Origin: Apoda limacodes
Taxonomy: Eukaryota > Arthropoda > Insecta > Lepidoptera > Limacodidae
NCBI GenBank assembly: GCA_946406115.1
Contig: OX291543.1
Span: 32,762,815-32,826,814, forward strand
Length of the DNA stretch: 64,000 nucleotides
Direction: 5' to 3'
This document shows, in pieces, positions 23,116-58,970 of the stretch. A program made the position numbers and the translations under genes. Below the pieces are notes generated by a model that saw only the letters and a program-made list of their open reading frames with translations, did no database searches and was not told the DNA's origin. How positions within the stretch are numbered: position 1 is the stretch's first letter; the number at the start of each line of letters is the position of its first letter.

Positions 23116-24990
23116 CGAGAAACCAACCAGTTTTTTTTTTAATAGATGTGATTAGGGCATGAAATACTTACATACCTACTACATTTTTTAACATAATTAC
23201 TTGTGTAAGTAAATCCCTCGACTATCATAAAAATTGTGTAAAATAATAATAAAAGTGAAGGGTTTGAGTCAATTTAAAGTTTATTTTCTTCTTTTTAGAG
23301 CATTGAAATAATAGCTTGTATTTTTAATTTTTTTTATTATTATTAATTAATTTTTTAGTTGACTTTTAGGAAAAGTTTATCACCAACAATTAAACCTTGT
23401 CGGTTCCTACAACATTTGTTCGAACGCCTCCCAACGTTTCCTTACTTATGTCATGATATCTAATACCTTTAAACGAGCAATTCTTGTTTAGTATATATAT
23501 AATCTAAATTTTGCAAACGTCTCCAACTATTTTCATGAAATTTAGCATGCAGGGGGTTTAGAGTTCTATCACTACATTCGGAACCGGTTCCATCCAATGT
23601 ACTCCATACCCGGATAATTTAGGAAGATAGAAAAATCTTTTTAAAATTCGTTCTCAAGCTGGCTTCCAAGGTGCATGATTTTACGGATAAACACGCACGA
23701 GCCCGCACGACGCACCATCTGAAGAGGGTCGTCCGCGAAAGCGCATAAAGTGCGTCCGACTATCGGGAGTCGTAAACGTCAAAAGTGCCGTCGGATCTTG
23801 TGCATGGTGGTACGTGGTAATCCGTGAAAGCATAGACAAACACTGAAAAATTGAAGTTTCCTTGTTTGGGTTGGTAAAATAGAGTTTCTGAACTCCAAAT
23901 AATTTGATTTAGTTTTTGATTTTAATATTAAATCAAAATGAGTTTACGTTCTAGAGATCCATGACACCAGAACATAAAAACAAAAATCCCATGGAATCGT
24001 ACGCAAAGTATATTAAAAAATTGTATCATTTTTATTAGGGATCATAAGCACGCAGTGTGGGAACCCCAAAAAAAAATAGCTCACCCTCATGATCATGCCC
24101 CCAAAGTAGATATGCCAAAAGTAGTTTTGCCCTTTTGTCCTTACTGACTACCTTCACAGTAACAATATATACCTACATGAACAATATATTATATATAACT
24201 ATGTATTGAAACAAAGGGTGAGGAAAATAATGAGTATAAAAATGAATCGGAGGCATTCCGAGGTGATGTGATGACACAAACGCGTACACGTAAATTGCGG
24301 TCAAAATTCAGGAAAATATATAAGTACCTATATCATAACGTGACATCATGAGAATTTAATAATGCATGGTGAGAATGTGAGTCGATTCCTGCAATAAAGG
24401 TTCCGTAACGATATATATATTTATATTCAAATAACAACAAGATGCTAATATGTTAGAGCTTAAAAAGTCTGTGTTCGTTCGTCGTTAGCTATGAAGTTGT
24501 TGACTTCTAGGGGATAATGTTAGGTTCTAGTTTAATAGATTTTTTTTTTTTAATAATATTATTATAATAAATAAAATTAGTTTGTATTTATTGTTATGAA
24601 GTTACAGAGAAAGAACAAAAAAGTTACAAAAACAACTCTCTTGTGTGGGAATCGTCCTTAGGTTTTGACTTGATATTTTTTTATTTGCTGTGAGAGAGAC
24701 AGGCAAGGCGAGGAAAATGGTAGTTAGTCTCTAAAAAAATTAATTGGCTATTACGCCTAAGAAAAATAAGGGTCCGTGACAAAAACGAAAGGCGTCGTAG
24801 GCTTAGTAACAGGTTTGAATGGTCTCCTTTGGGTACGATAACGCAACCCTAAAAACAAGGTAAAATTTGCGAGTATGTTTTATTATCATGACGATTTCAG
24901 ATATGTTTAGGTAACTTTTCCGTGGTTTAGGTGACGTCATCTAAGCTGATACGTTTATTACACCACCGCATACGTAGGATCCATTGTGCG
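23116..24990. other. AT-rich intergenic stretch, no gene recognised
   Basis: No coding frame is supported. A GC-richer patch near 23680-23830 (GCACGAGCCCGCACGACGCA) is repeat-like but not assigned. Confidence 0.4.
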
Positions 24991-24999
24991 CACACCCTA

Positions 25000-25330
25000 T
25001 TCAATCAACCAGCGTGTCGTAGTCCACTGCTGGGCGAAGGCTATTCCCAATGAACGCCACCACACTCCTCCACCTTTCTTATCCAGCTACTACCGGCTAA
25101 CGTGTTTATAGGCCATCCGTCGGTCAACCTACCTTCGGCGACCCACGCTGTATTTACAGAATCGTGTTAGTTTCTAGAACGTATCTGCCCCAACCGTCAC
25201 TCTGCGACAGATAGGACCTGCCCTCTGCCAATTCACTATGCTTATTCAGTAAAATATGTCAGTTCTTCGCCGGATCTCCTCATTTCTGATCATATCCTTC
25301 AAGAATCATTACGAATAGCCCTCTCCATAG
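25000..25330 (-). pseudogene. Decayed RTE-type LINE 3' fragment
   Basis: The + strand shows CGTAGTCCACTGCTGGGCGA, CCACCACACTCCTCC, CTGCCAATTCACTATGC and GCCGGATCTCCTCATTTCTG. This is the complement of the same LINE segment as at 21045-21330, with many substitutions. Confidence 0.55.
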
Positions 25331-25339
25331 TTCTACAAA

Positions 25340-25790
25340 TTGATACTGCTTGTATCTGGGTTCATCCCCCGGACCGACCTCGGCAAAACTATCGTTAGGC
25401 GGCCTCGGCACATACTAACGGCCCCAGATGACGATCTCGCTGTCCGGATAGCGAGAATAGTATTTACGACCTCCCCTAATAGGGCCTCCCCTCTATCACG
25501 ACGCCGCCGTATTCAGGTTCGTCGGCACCCGCAAGAATACACAAGGTATCAAAGAGTGCCGGGGCGCTTCTCGCCCCCACTAAATCGCAACCGCACCCGC
25601 GTAACGGGGCTCTCCCCTCCTGGCGCTGACTCACCTTCGGGCTTGAGACTCACGCCGGTCGAAAAGACGCCCCCGAAAACGACAATCCAAGCCGAGCCGC
25701 GGGAAGCCCTTGTACGTTGGGCGCTATAAGGGCTGGGGCTCCTCAGAGTCCCGCCCCAAAAAGCCGGGTGAAGCAGTAATGGCTTCAACA
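25340..25790. repeat. GC-rich island, probably transposon-derived
   Basis: The base composition is far above the surrounding AT-rich DNA. Frames are open on both strands (25340-25729 on +, 25549-25788 on -), which is expected of GC-rich sequence lacking AT-rich stop codons and is not evidence for two genes. The predicted peptides are rich in Arg, Pro, Ser and Gly and match no family I know. It directly follows the LINE fragment, so it may be part of a retroelement. Confidence 0.45.
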
Positions 25791-26099
25791 GACAACTGCA
25801 TAGTCAATCAGAAAAAAATATCTGCGATGGAATTCGTGGAATTCATAAAACTCTAGCATAAAACCTAACAGACACAAACGTTGCTCTTACTGACATCGCC
25901 AAAATCATACTTTTACGTACACTAGCTCAAATTCTGCGTCTTTACCTTCTAATCGAACTTTTCTCATTCTCTCTCTTTCTTCAGGGTCGAAGATTGATAT
26001 TGCTACTCAGACCTTTCTTTTAACAATTTTATGCAAAAATTTTATTGCAAATATACAATAATGGCTGGAATAGGATATAGCTAGGTGAAGGAAAAGTGA

Positions 26100-26235
26100 T
26101 GACCGTAGTAGGGTTGGCACCGCGTAGCTGACGTGCGGAATGTGGGTGCGGGAATGACGCGTTGCCGCACGCGCGTGGTAGTGACGCGCGCCAACGTCAT
26201 ATCGTCATACAATGCACAGCGCGTTTGTATGTATT
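26100..26235 (+). promoter_or_regulatory. CpG-dense patch, possible upstream promoter or enhancer
   Basis: A dense run of CpG dinucleotides (GACGCGTTGCCGCACGCGCG and similar) with several TGACG words lies in otherwise AT-rich DNA, about 6 kb upstream of the first PTEN exon found. It could mark the missing PTEN exon 1 or promoter, or be repeat debris. No initiator or exon is identified. Confidence 0.2.
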
Positions 26236-26984
26236 TACATCAAGTGGTGCGGTGGGTAGACTAGTAACGTAACTGTTATATAGCTCAGTAAATTAAACAA
26301 AAACTTCACGAAACCTATGACTAGTTACAGCGGAAGGTTTTTCTTTTTAAAATTGTTTAGTGGCGTCCTTCGCGTGGGTTGCACAGCATGGAAGCAGGTA
26401 CTGCCATACTTCTTGCAACCACATGAATAACTAGAACCTGTTTTGCAGGAGCAGCTTATAAGTTGCATCAGCTTGTCAAGGGGAGGAAGGAAGGAAATGG
26501 ATAAAATAGATTAGTGCAATATTTGACGAGATTAAACGTAAGATCATTATTTGTCTGGCGAAGGTAGTTCTGTACGAATGTTGATGACTTGCGTTACACT
26601 TTGCCTAAAAGGACGTTACTGTTCTAATTGCTTGCGCGCGGATGTAGTACAGCTTCCACCTTAAATCGTTCTTGAATCACCCTTCCTCTTCCGCTGAACG
26701 CCTCGTCTGCTGTTTGAACGGATTTGTGACTGGCTGATGGGTTATTGAAAAAAAACGAACAGTGTTCTTCGTGTTTTTGTCTTGCAGTAGTCGTTCAAGA
26801 GTTTACTTTCCAAAATTAAACATTTCACTTTTCGTATCAGCATCTGTAAAAGCATATGCAAACAGTAGAGTTTCTGTTGCTATTTCATGTTTTTAGTACC
26901 TCATTAGCTAGTCCCGAATCCGTTCAAACAGCAGGTGAGGCGTTTATGTTGAGTTTTTTTTTATAGCACTAAGGTACAAATTAG

Positions 26985-27130
26985 CCGTGGACATCATTTC
27001 AAACTATTCCTCAGAACACATCCCATTGTACAAGCGGTAGAACACACACAGGGAGGCAACGTCTCTCCTTAGACTTAAGGGCTCGATACGGCAAGTGAGT
27101 TTAGGATCGTCGACAATTCTCACAGAAGCA
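26985..27130 (+). repeat. Dispersed repeat fragment (AGAACAC...CAGGGAGGCAAC)
   Basis: Contains ATTCCTCAGAACACATCCCA and TAGAACACACACAGGGAGGC, then GACAATTCTCACAG. This is the 3' half of the family described at 18895. Confidence 0.6.
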
Positions 27131-28659
27131 AATAGTTTATTTTTATACTGCTTATTTGAATTTTCAGTGCCATAATTTATTTCTAAAAGGCAACATCATT
27201 TTCACAATTCCTACTTTCTTCATACTATCCTTGCGTTTTTAGTTGTAAATCGAGAACCAATGTTGCTGTAAGAATGAAATATACCTCTTTTTTTTCCTAA
27301 ATGTATTAAGAGTCACATGTACACACAACTCTAGTGATTATTCTTTAAATTTAGAACAAAAATGATTTAAGCGCAAAAATTTTTTTGTGAAATGTCTGTA
27401 GGTACATCATGGGTAGCCAGCTATTTAGATAGGATGGGGCAGACCAGGCTTGGGTGGGGCAAATCTGGTACAGAATATTATTTTCATATGGCAAAAATGT
27501 ACTGTACAAGCGAAATTCTCGATTTTATACAGTTTTTGGGTAGTCTAGGGTGGGGCAGCTGCCCCAATCTTGAAGTTACTGTCTACGCCCATGGGTACAT
27601 ATATCTCAGAGACTATAGGTAACATCGAAAAAACATCGTGTGAGAAGGGGGGTGGTCACACGGGAAGCACGGGGAACTTTCCAAATATGTTTGTTCCTAA
27701 GGAACAATTTTAAAGAGAAAAACCTTCCGCCGGAATTAGTCCTAGGTTTTTGCTTAAAACTGGGCTATATAGTGTTCAAGATTGAAATTGTATGTGTAAT
27801 AATGATATGAATGACTAATTAATTCATTTAAATTATAATATTTTGTTAAAATTAAACAATTTTCGATGAACAACAAAACAACAAACAAATAATAATAAAT
27901 TACCGATTTTCCTATAAGCATATTTTTAACCCATTTCAAAAAATGGATGTTATCTTGACCCGTATGTAGATTATATTGTTACCCGTATGTATGTTTAAAT
28001 GCTCAATAGTCACATATGTTAGCCTATGTGGGCTTTTAGACAAATGTGCCAAATTTCATAAGTGTATGCTGCAAATTTTTTGGCATTCGACTTTAAGAGA
28101 AGAAAACACTTAGCACAATGCTCCATATACATTTTATGCGTAAGGTTTATTTTTACTTTTTAGTAGGGTTTTGACGGCTGTGTTATTTTTTGATAAATTT
28201 ATGTCACGGTAAAATAAGTCTATAAGGACCACAACATCGTAAATGTCCATAGGTAGTGATAGGGTATCCTCTTTAGCAAACTAAAATTATTCAGGAACAT
28301 TCCTTATATATTTTCATTTCATGGCACGGCAATTCTATATAAAGGTCATTCGAAAATAGTTTAGCTTATATTGTCCACCGTCCCATGTTACGTCTTCCAG
28401 TCTAGTGGTCGCTACTTGAGAACCTTTCAACTACCCACCATATACTGGAAAGGGTAACGGCCTCCCGCAAGCGCAAACGTAAAGTAGTGGAATGTGCTGC
28501 TTGCAAAGGTTTAATCAAGAGAAAAGTTTTTTTTAAGGGACTACAATATGGGGTTCTTTAAGGAACAAGTGATTAGATTTTTAAATATGCGCTCGGTGTT
28601 ACAACATCGATATGAAAAAACAATAGATATGTCCAAAAAGCACCGGCAGGCTAGCCGCC

Positions 28660-28682
28660 CATAGTCTAATTTTTAGACTATG
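28660..28682. repeat. Perfect 10-bp stem hairpin near the left end of the THAP element
   Basis: CATAGTCTAA and its complement TTAGACTATG are separated by TTT. It lies just inside the inverted repeat and before the THAP-like exon. Confidence 0.8.
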
Positions 28683-28771
28683 TTGAGTAGCGCATCGATT
28701 TGACGCAACAAACACAAGGTCACCCTCGGCGAGTGAACATATAAAGATATTTTGTTTGTTTTATTTCAATA

Positions 28772-28817
28772 ATGTCGTATTGTGCTGTAAAAAGTTGTAA
28801 AAACTATAAAAAAAAAG
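28772..28817 (+). pseudogene. First exon of a THAP zinc-finger protein, probably transposase
   Basis: The ATG opens MSYCAVKSCKNYKKK, followed by G|GTAAAT, a good splice donor. THAP domains start with a short N-terminus and C-x(2-4)-C, then a basic or polar stretch. Here the pair is C-x4-C with Lys and Asn after it, and an intron at this point is usual in insect THAP genes. I did not find an in-frame second exon. FHKF occurs in the +1 frame near 29086, preceded by a TTAG acceptor, but does not join in frame, so the gene is probably dead. The position inside a 28-bp inverted-repeat element suggests a transposase. Confidence 0.5.
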
Positions 28818-29585
28818 GTAAATAAGAGTTCCAGCGACGTAACTTATCATACTTTAGTATTATTTTTTCATAAATAACCGATTTACTTTAATTTATAATA
28901 AATTACTTTAATAGAGGTGCACTATTTTTATCGAAATCATGTTAGTCATCACTGTAATCTTGTTCATAAAAAGTGTTATTTTTTCAATTTCATGGCATAA
29001 TTTTAAACCTTTCTTTTTATTTGTGATAAAAAGAATAAATTACACTTGAACTGTGACTGTTTTTCAAGATTATTAGGATATTGTTTCATAAATTCACAAC
29101 GAAAATAAATCGAAGACAATAAAGTACCTCACCTCTATTTGAGTAGAAATTGTTGTGGAGTCTTTATTTCGAAAAATTATTGACCTAATCTAAACCGTAT
29201 TACAATGACATAAAGAATAAATTAAATATCTGATGCGCCATCTATCCGTGAGTAGCTTAACTAATATCTATATCGCTTAGCGAAATAGCTTAATTTGCTT
29301 AGTGTTGTACGCATGAGATAAAAATATCGATGTTTTTTACCCGTTGTGATCAATTTACACCTGTGGAAATGAAGTGAATTGATGCTTGTAGTCAATGGAA
29401 TGTTTTAGGGTTGCGTTCAAAATTTCAATAGCGTTCGAATAATTAAATTATTTTAAAAAAGTTAAATAATTCTGTCAACCTGTGGGTACAATCAGTTAAT
29501 TGAAGATTTAATTATACATTTTAACGCGCTTATTTAATGCAAAATACATCTAAAAATACTGCTTTTTTCCGAATAATATTTTAAA

Positions 29586-29860
29586 TGCGAAAGTTTGGAT
29601 GTTTGTTACTGAATCACGCGTCAACCACTGGACGGAGCGGGATGAAACTTGGCACACATTTAGGTTTAGTCCTGGAATAGAAAGAAAATAGGCTATTTTT
29701 TTATCCCGGAAAATTCACGTCCCCACTTTTCACAAATTCCACTTATATGAACTACAGCTTTACATAGCAAACTTTCATAGTACCATCAAGGAGTTTCCGT
29801 AAAAATTCCCGCCGATAACCAGTTAATTTAGGGCGGGTGGAGCCGCTGGGCAAAATCTAG
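29586..29860 (+). mobile_element. Helitron-like 3' end
   Basis: Starts GCGAAAGTTTGGATGTTTGT, passes CACTGGACGGAGCGGGATGA and TTATCCCGGAAAATTC, and ends with a GC-rich imperfect hairpin (GGGCGGGTGGAGCCGCTGGG) about 7 bp before CTAG at 29857-29860. A hairpin followed by CTAG next to T is the usual Helitron 3' terminus. The sequence is a common insect repeat. It is nested in the THAP element. Confidence 0.5.
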
Positions 29861-32380
29861 TCAGTAAGAAACTGTTGTATAATATTGTGTCAAAGTAAAT
29901 ATAGTTTTAGAGAATTTGTCTAGCCCCGAGCTTTCCTGTGATTTATAGAAGTGTTTCGTTGTTTTATTTAATGATGGACTTGGATAATGTATTTATTTCG
30001 CTTTTATGTTATGTGATTGTTAACTTTTGCATGCTTTTGCGAGACTTCTTAACGTCTGGAAAATAATACAATGAGTAGTGTATGTGGAGTAAAACCTATA
30101 ACTAGCTTTTGCCTGCTGCTCTGACTGCACTACATTTGGTTATCAGTGTTAAATTTCTACGGAAACTTCTTTTTTTTAGAAAGAAAGTTTGCAATAGCAA
30201 GCTACAGCTGAAGCTATAATTCGTCCACGTGTAATTTGGTTACAGTTATTTCTACGGGTACTTTGGACTTCACGGTATTTTATACTATCTCTGGGCCAAA
30301 TTTTAGGTTTATATGATGCTCTCGGGCGTTGTAAAGGAAGAACAAACAAACTTTTACATTTATTTGATAATAGTATAGTAAGTATAGATTATTTTTCAAA
30401 TTTCAAATCATATTATTAAATTAAATTAAAACTCATATTATTTATTATTTTTATGATAAAACTTTTAGCGTTCATCTATATATTTTCATGCCATGAATAA
30501 AATTCGATAAAACGAAAGCTTACGGTAAAGTTTAAATTTTGAACTAATTTAGCCGTTTTAACGTAATGCGTGTTCAAACAAAGTTAAGTTAAAGCATAAG
30601 GGTACAAGTAAGGTAAGGTAAAGTATATCTATATTCCAACTATGTACTATCTAAATCACAATATTATTTGCTGTTTTATATGTCCACTGCAAACTAATTA
30701 GAATTAAATTATTTAGGTTCATTTATAATTTAAGTATGTTTCATTAAATTAGACTTTTAAAAAGCCTAAAATCGCCAGTTTAATTAACGATTTTATAGAT
30801 TCAGAATGATTTTACTACCGATAATATAAAAATTTGTGTTTTCCAAAGATATTTTTGATCATCAAGCATCACAGTAATCTATCGATAATTTTGTTTATAT
30901 CGCCACAGGAACAACACTGGGTCTAATGTAAAATTAAAGTACTGCTACTCATCACAAGATGTCACTAGTGTAAGCCTTATGTAATGAACATAAGGTTTAA
31001 ATTGGATTAAAAATTCTGACTTTCTTGCCCCACTTCACCTACTCCACCCCCGCTATCAACGGCTACGCCGGTTTCCGAACCACAGTGTCATATTACCATA
31101 TCTATTGTTTTTTCATATCGATGTGTTACAAGCGTCCATAGGCTGCGGTGACCGCTTCACATTGGGCGCGTCGTAAGCAAATTTGCCACCTTTTTGTTAT
31201 AAAAAAATATATGAATATAATGCCAGTTCGTGGTGAAAAAGAAGAACTCGAGACGCTACGACGCTATGGTGCGAAAACACTAGAAAAGTTTTACTTATAT
31301 TTTATAGAGTACGTAAGTTTTGCAATTTGCACGTGCATACTCAAATAGCGTTTTGGAAACGCTTTTCACACATGTCGACTAGGAATAGGTATGCACAAAT
31401 TGTGAATTCTTACACTTAGCTTCTTAACTGCTATCACAGAGTAGCCATACACATATGGTTGTAAATATAAGAAGAACACATATACGAAGGCGCTACCGTC
31501 TATATAAGACATTATTACACTTAACGACGTTAGTTCTAGTACCGTCATTTGACTACCGAAATGTTAATGTTGCATTGTGTGGCGCGAAATTACGATATTT
31601 TATAATAATGTCCTTGTTTTACAAATATGTACTCGATGATTTAGTATCATCACGTGTACCTGTAACGTTGCAGAGGTGTAATAATAACTCTTATGTAAAT
31701 ACTTATGATGATCGTGCGATACTTGAAGTTTTGTGACCTCTTCAAAACTGACACTTATCTTCCCATTGAGTTCGGTTTTCATTGTAGCATAGCCATTGTG
31801 GTTGAGTTTTTGCTCATTGTCCTTGACTCGTGTAACGTACACTTGAACCTGTGACTTATTCAAATTTTGCGTCACTCACTATTGTTGTAGGTTGCGTTCG
31901 TACAATGTGATTTGAGCTGCGAGCTTTGTGCTCTGAGAATTTCTTTCTGTTTATTTTTAAATGCGACTGTTGGTTTTATGATATACATATTTTATTGTTT
32001 GAGTTGACTTTACAAGAATCTCTCAACTACTTGAATAAATCCCAAAATAAACTGATATTTATTGCATTAATCTTCAATATTAAGGTAAAATAAATACGGT
32101 TGTGTATTATCTTCCACTTAAATGCGTGCATGTGTGTAAATTTCTAAATATAGTTCATTTGGGCAAATATTTTGCCTAGCTAAGGTCAAGTTTCATTCAA
32201 ATCAGTTTCGGTGGAGTCGAGTAAAGAAGATCTTGGTAAAGCCAACTTACCAATAACTTCGGAATAGTGACATTTGACAGTAAATTTTGACTCGTGACAC
32301 GTATGCTGACAGAAATAAAAATTACGACCCACAAACTTATCTAAAACTACCCTTTGCCCGCGATTCCTTTGTGCATTTAA

Positions 32381-57118
<24,738 letters not shown>

Positions 57119-57770
57119 TGTTAGAGTTTAGTTTTTTAATTTGTTGTTATTCTGGACGTTGAGAAATTGTTAACTATGGCCCGTGACGTGGTATGGAATA
57201 GAAGAAGTGACGTAGATTTCGTACTATCTCGTTTTAGCGCATGAATTTATAGTACTGTGCAAGCGAGAAAAAGAGACATCTATTACCTGCGTTTATTCGT
57301 TATTGGCATAGTTTAAACAGATAGAAATGTCTCGGTTTGTTCGAGATGGTACTGTTTTTATTGTAAAGTATATGTTGATAAGTTATTTATCATATTGATT
57401 AGTTTTTCCATTAAAAACGATTCAAGGTTTAATTCTGAGTGCATTGGAACATTAGTTAGAATAGATGGTGACATACAGAATTGTTTTTTAAATAATTTTT
57501 AGAATTTATTTTAGATCAATATATAAAAATTATTAATTATATTATAATTATTATTATTTTTTGTTTAAATTCAGTTTTGAAGTATTTAAGCACAATTTTG
57601 TATATCACTGCCGTCGAATTTAGATAATAATTTAGGTAATTATAGAATACAATACATTGTTAGATTTAAGAATATATTAATCGAAACGCCTACGAGTGTA
57701 ATGAACTTACTTCCGTATGTTACTCATTCATAATCAAATTAAACCATAACCTAATAAAAAAAAAATACGT
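57119..57770 (+). other. Pten: PTEN 3' untranslated region (probable)
   Basis: AT-rich sequence without frames directly after the stop codon. The extent is inferred from the first clear AATAAA. Confidence 0.5.
57753..57758 (+). terminator. Pten: Candidate poly(A) signal of PTEN
   Basis: AATAAA, about 635 bases after the stop, followed by an A run and a T/G-rich stretch. Other sites further downstream may also be used. Confidence 0.45.
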
Positions 57771-58528
57771 TTTTTGGGTACTCCTACTTCACCAGTCTCA
57801 TCAGCATATCCAGAGCATGGTGAGAAGAGAGAATTTAATGCCCTCCTAGATTGTACAAATCACCTTTCAGCATGTTTGCCCCTGCTAGACCATGTACTAA
57901 CGAAGGAAAGCAGAAATATATGTCAATGAGTGTCATCACGCGTTCTGATTGTTCATTTTGTGTAAGTCTTTTTGACTAAAATTTGTCCCATTTGAGATAC
58001 GCAGGATTAGAATTAGGACTACGATAAGCATTTTTTTTATGTAAAAATTTACACTAAAGGCTAGATTGTGTAAATACGCAGTTAATTTTGTAGCAAAACA
58101 GCATCTGAATTATCGAAAACAATATAAAATTAATATAATTTGCTTTTGTCTAGTGCAAGGCAATCCTTATTCAGTGATTTTCAATTTTATGTTGATTGTA
58201 ATTAATGGGGAAAAAATCTGTAACAGTTTCAAAAAAATCACGCTTTAAATAATATAATTTTTTTTTAGTGCGTGTAACATTTTGTTGTTATGAATGTCAA
58301 TATAATTTTTTTTTATTTTAGTGCATTGGCTAAAATTTGTAGCGAAAAAAAAAGTGACTACAAAGCGGAAAAACCGTTAAATTCCATGCAAAATATGGAA
58401 AGCTTCGAGGTTTCATTACAGTATAAGTTACTTGACTAAATACATTTCATAGGAATATGACATTGTAACGTTGTAACATATTTTTTGTATATACGTCGTT
58501 AGCATTACAGAAATAAGCTTTTTGGCCT

Positions 58529-58970
58529 ATATCACTCTTAAATCCTGCTAGTTAAATAATGGTTTTATATCACTCTTAAATCCTGCTAGTTAAATAATGG
58601 TTTTATATCAATCTTAAATCCTGCTAGTTAAATAATGGTTTTATATCAATCTTAAATCCTGCTAGGTAAATAATGGTTTTATATCAATCTTAAATCCTGC
58701 TAGGTAAATAATGGTTTTATATCACTCTTAAATCCTGCTAGTTAAATAATGGTTTTATATCAATCTTAAATCCTGCTAGGTAAATAATGGTTTTATGTCA
58801 CTCTTAAATCCTGCTAGTTAATAATGGTTTTATATCACTCTTAAATCCTGCTAGTTAAATAATGGTTTTATATCAATCTTAAATCCTGCTAGTTAAATAA
58901 TGGTTTTATATCACTCTTAAATCCTGTTGGTTAAATAATGGTTTTATATCACTCTTAAATCTTGCTAAGT
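58529..58970 (+). repeat. Minisatellite, about 12 copies of a 38-bp unit
   Basis: The unit starts TTTTATATCACTCTTAAATC and continues CTGCTAGTTAAATAATGG. Two sites vary between units: CACTC or CAATC, and TAGTTAA or TAGGTAA. One unit lacks an A (GTTAATAATGG), and the last two units carry further changes. It lies about 0.8 kb after the PTEN poly(A) signal. Confidence 0.9.

Larger units (their letters stand above)
28604..31124 (+). mobile_element. Candidate THAP-domain DNA transposon, 2.5 kb
   Basis: The perfect 28-bp inverted repeats 28604-28631 and 31097-31124 begin ACATCGATATGAAAAAACAA and are flanked by direct GTTACA (28598-28603 and 31125-31130). Subterminal segments 28642-28665 and 31051-31073 also pair imperfectly (ACCGGC, TAGCCG, ATAG). 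Inside, close to the left end, is a short exon that looks like the start of a THAP zinc finger. THAP domains head P-element transposases and some other transposases, so a P-like origin is plausible. P elements make 8-bp duplications; here the clearest duplication is 6 bp, or 8 bp (GTGTTACA) if the right repeat is 2 bp shorter. No long transposase frame survives, and a Helitron-like end lies inside. Confidence 0.6.

Noticed and set aside
31148..31875. Several frames of 60-93 codons before PTEN exon 2, considered as PTEN exon 1
   Set aside because: None contains the Lys/Arg-rich N-terminus or the LDLT segment before a splice donor.
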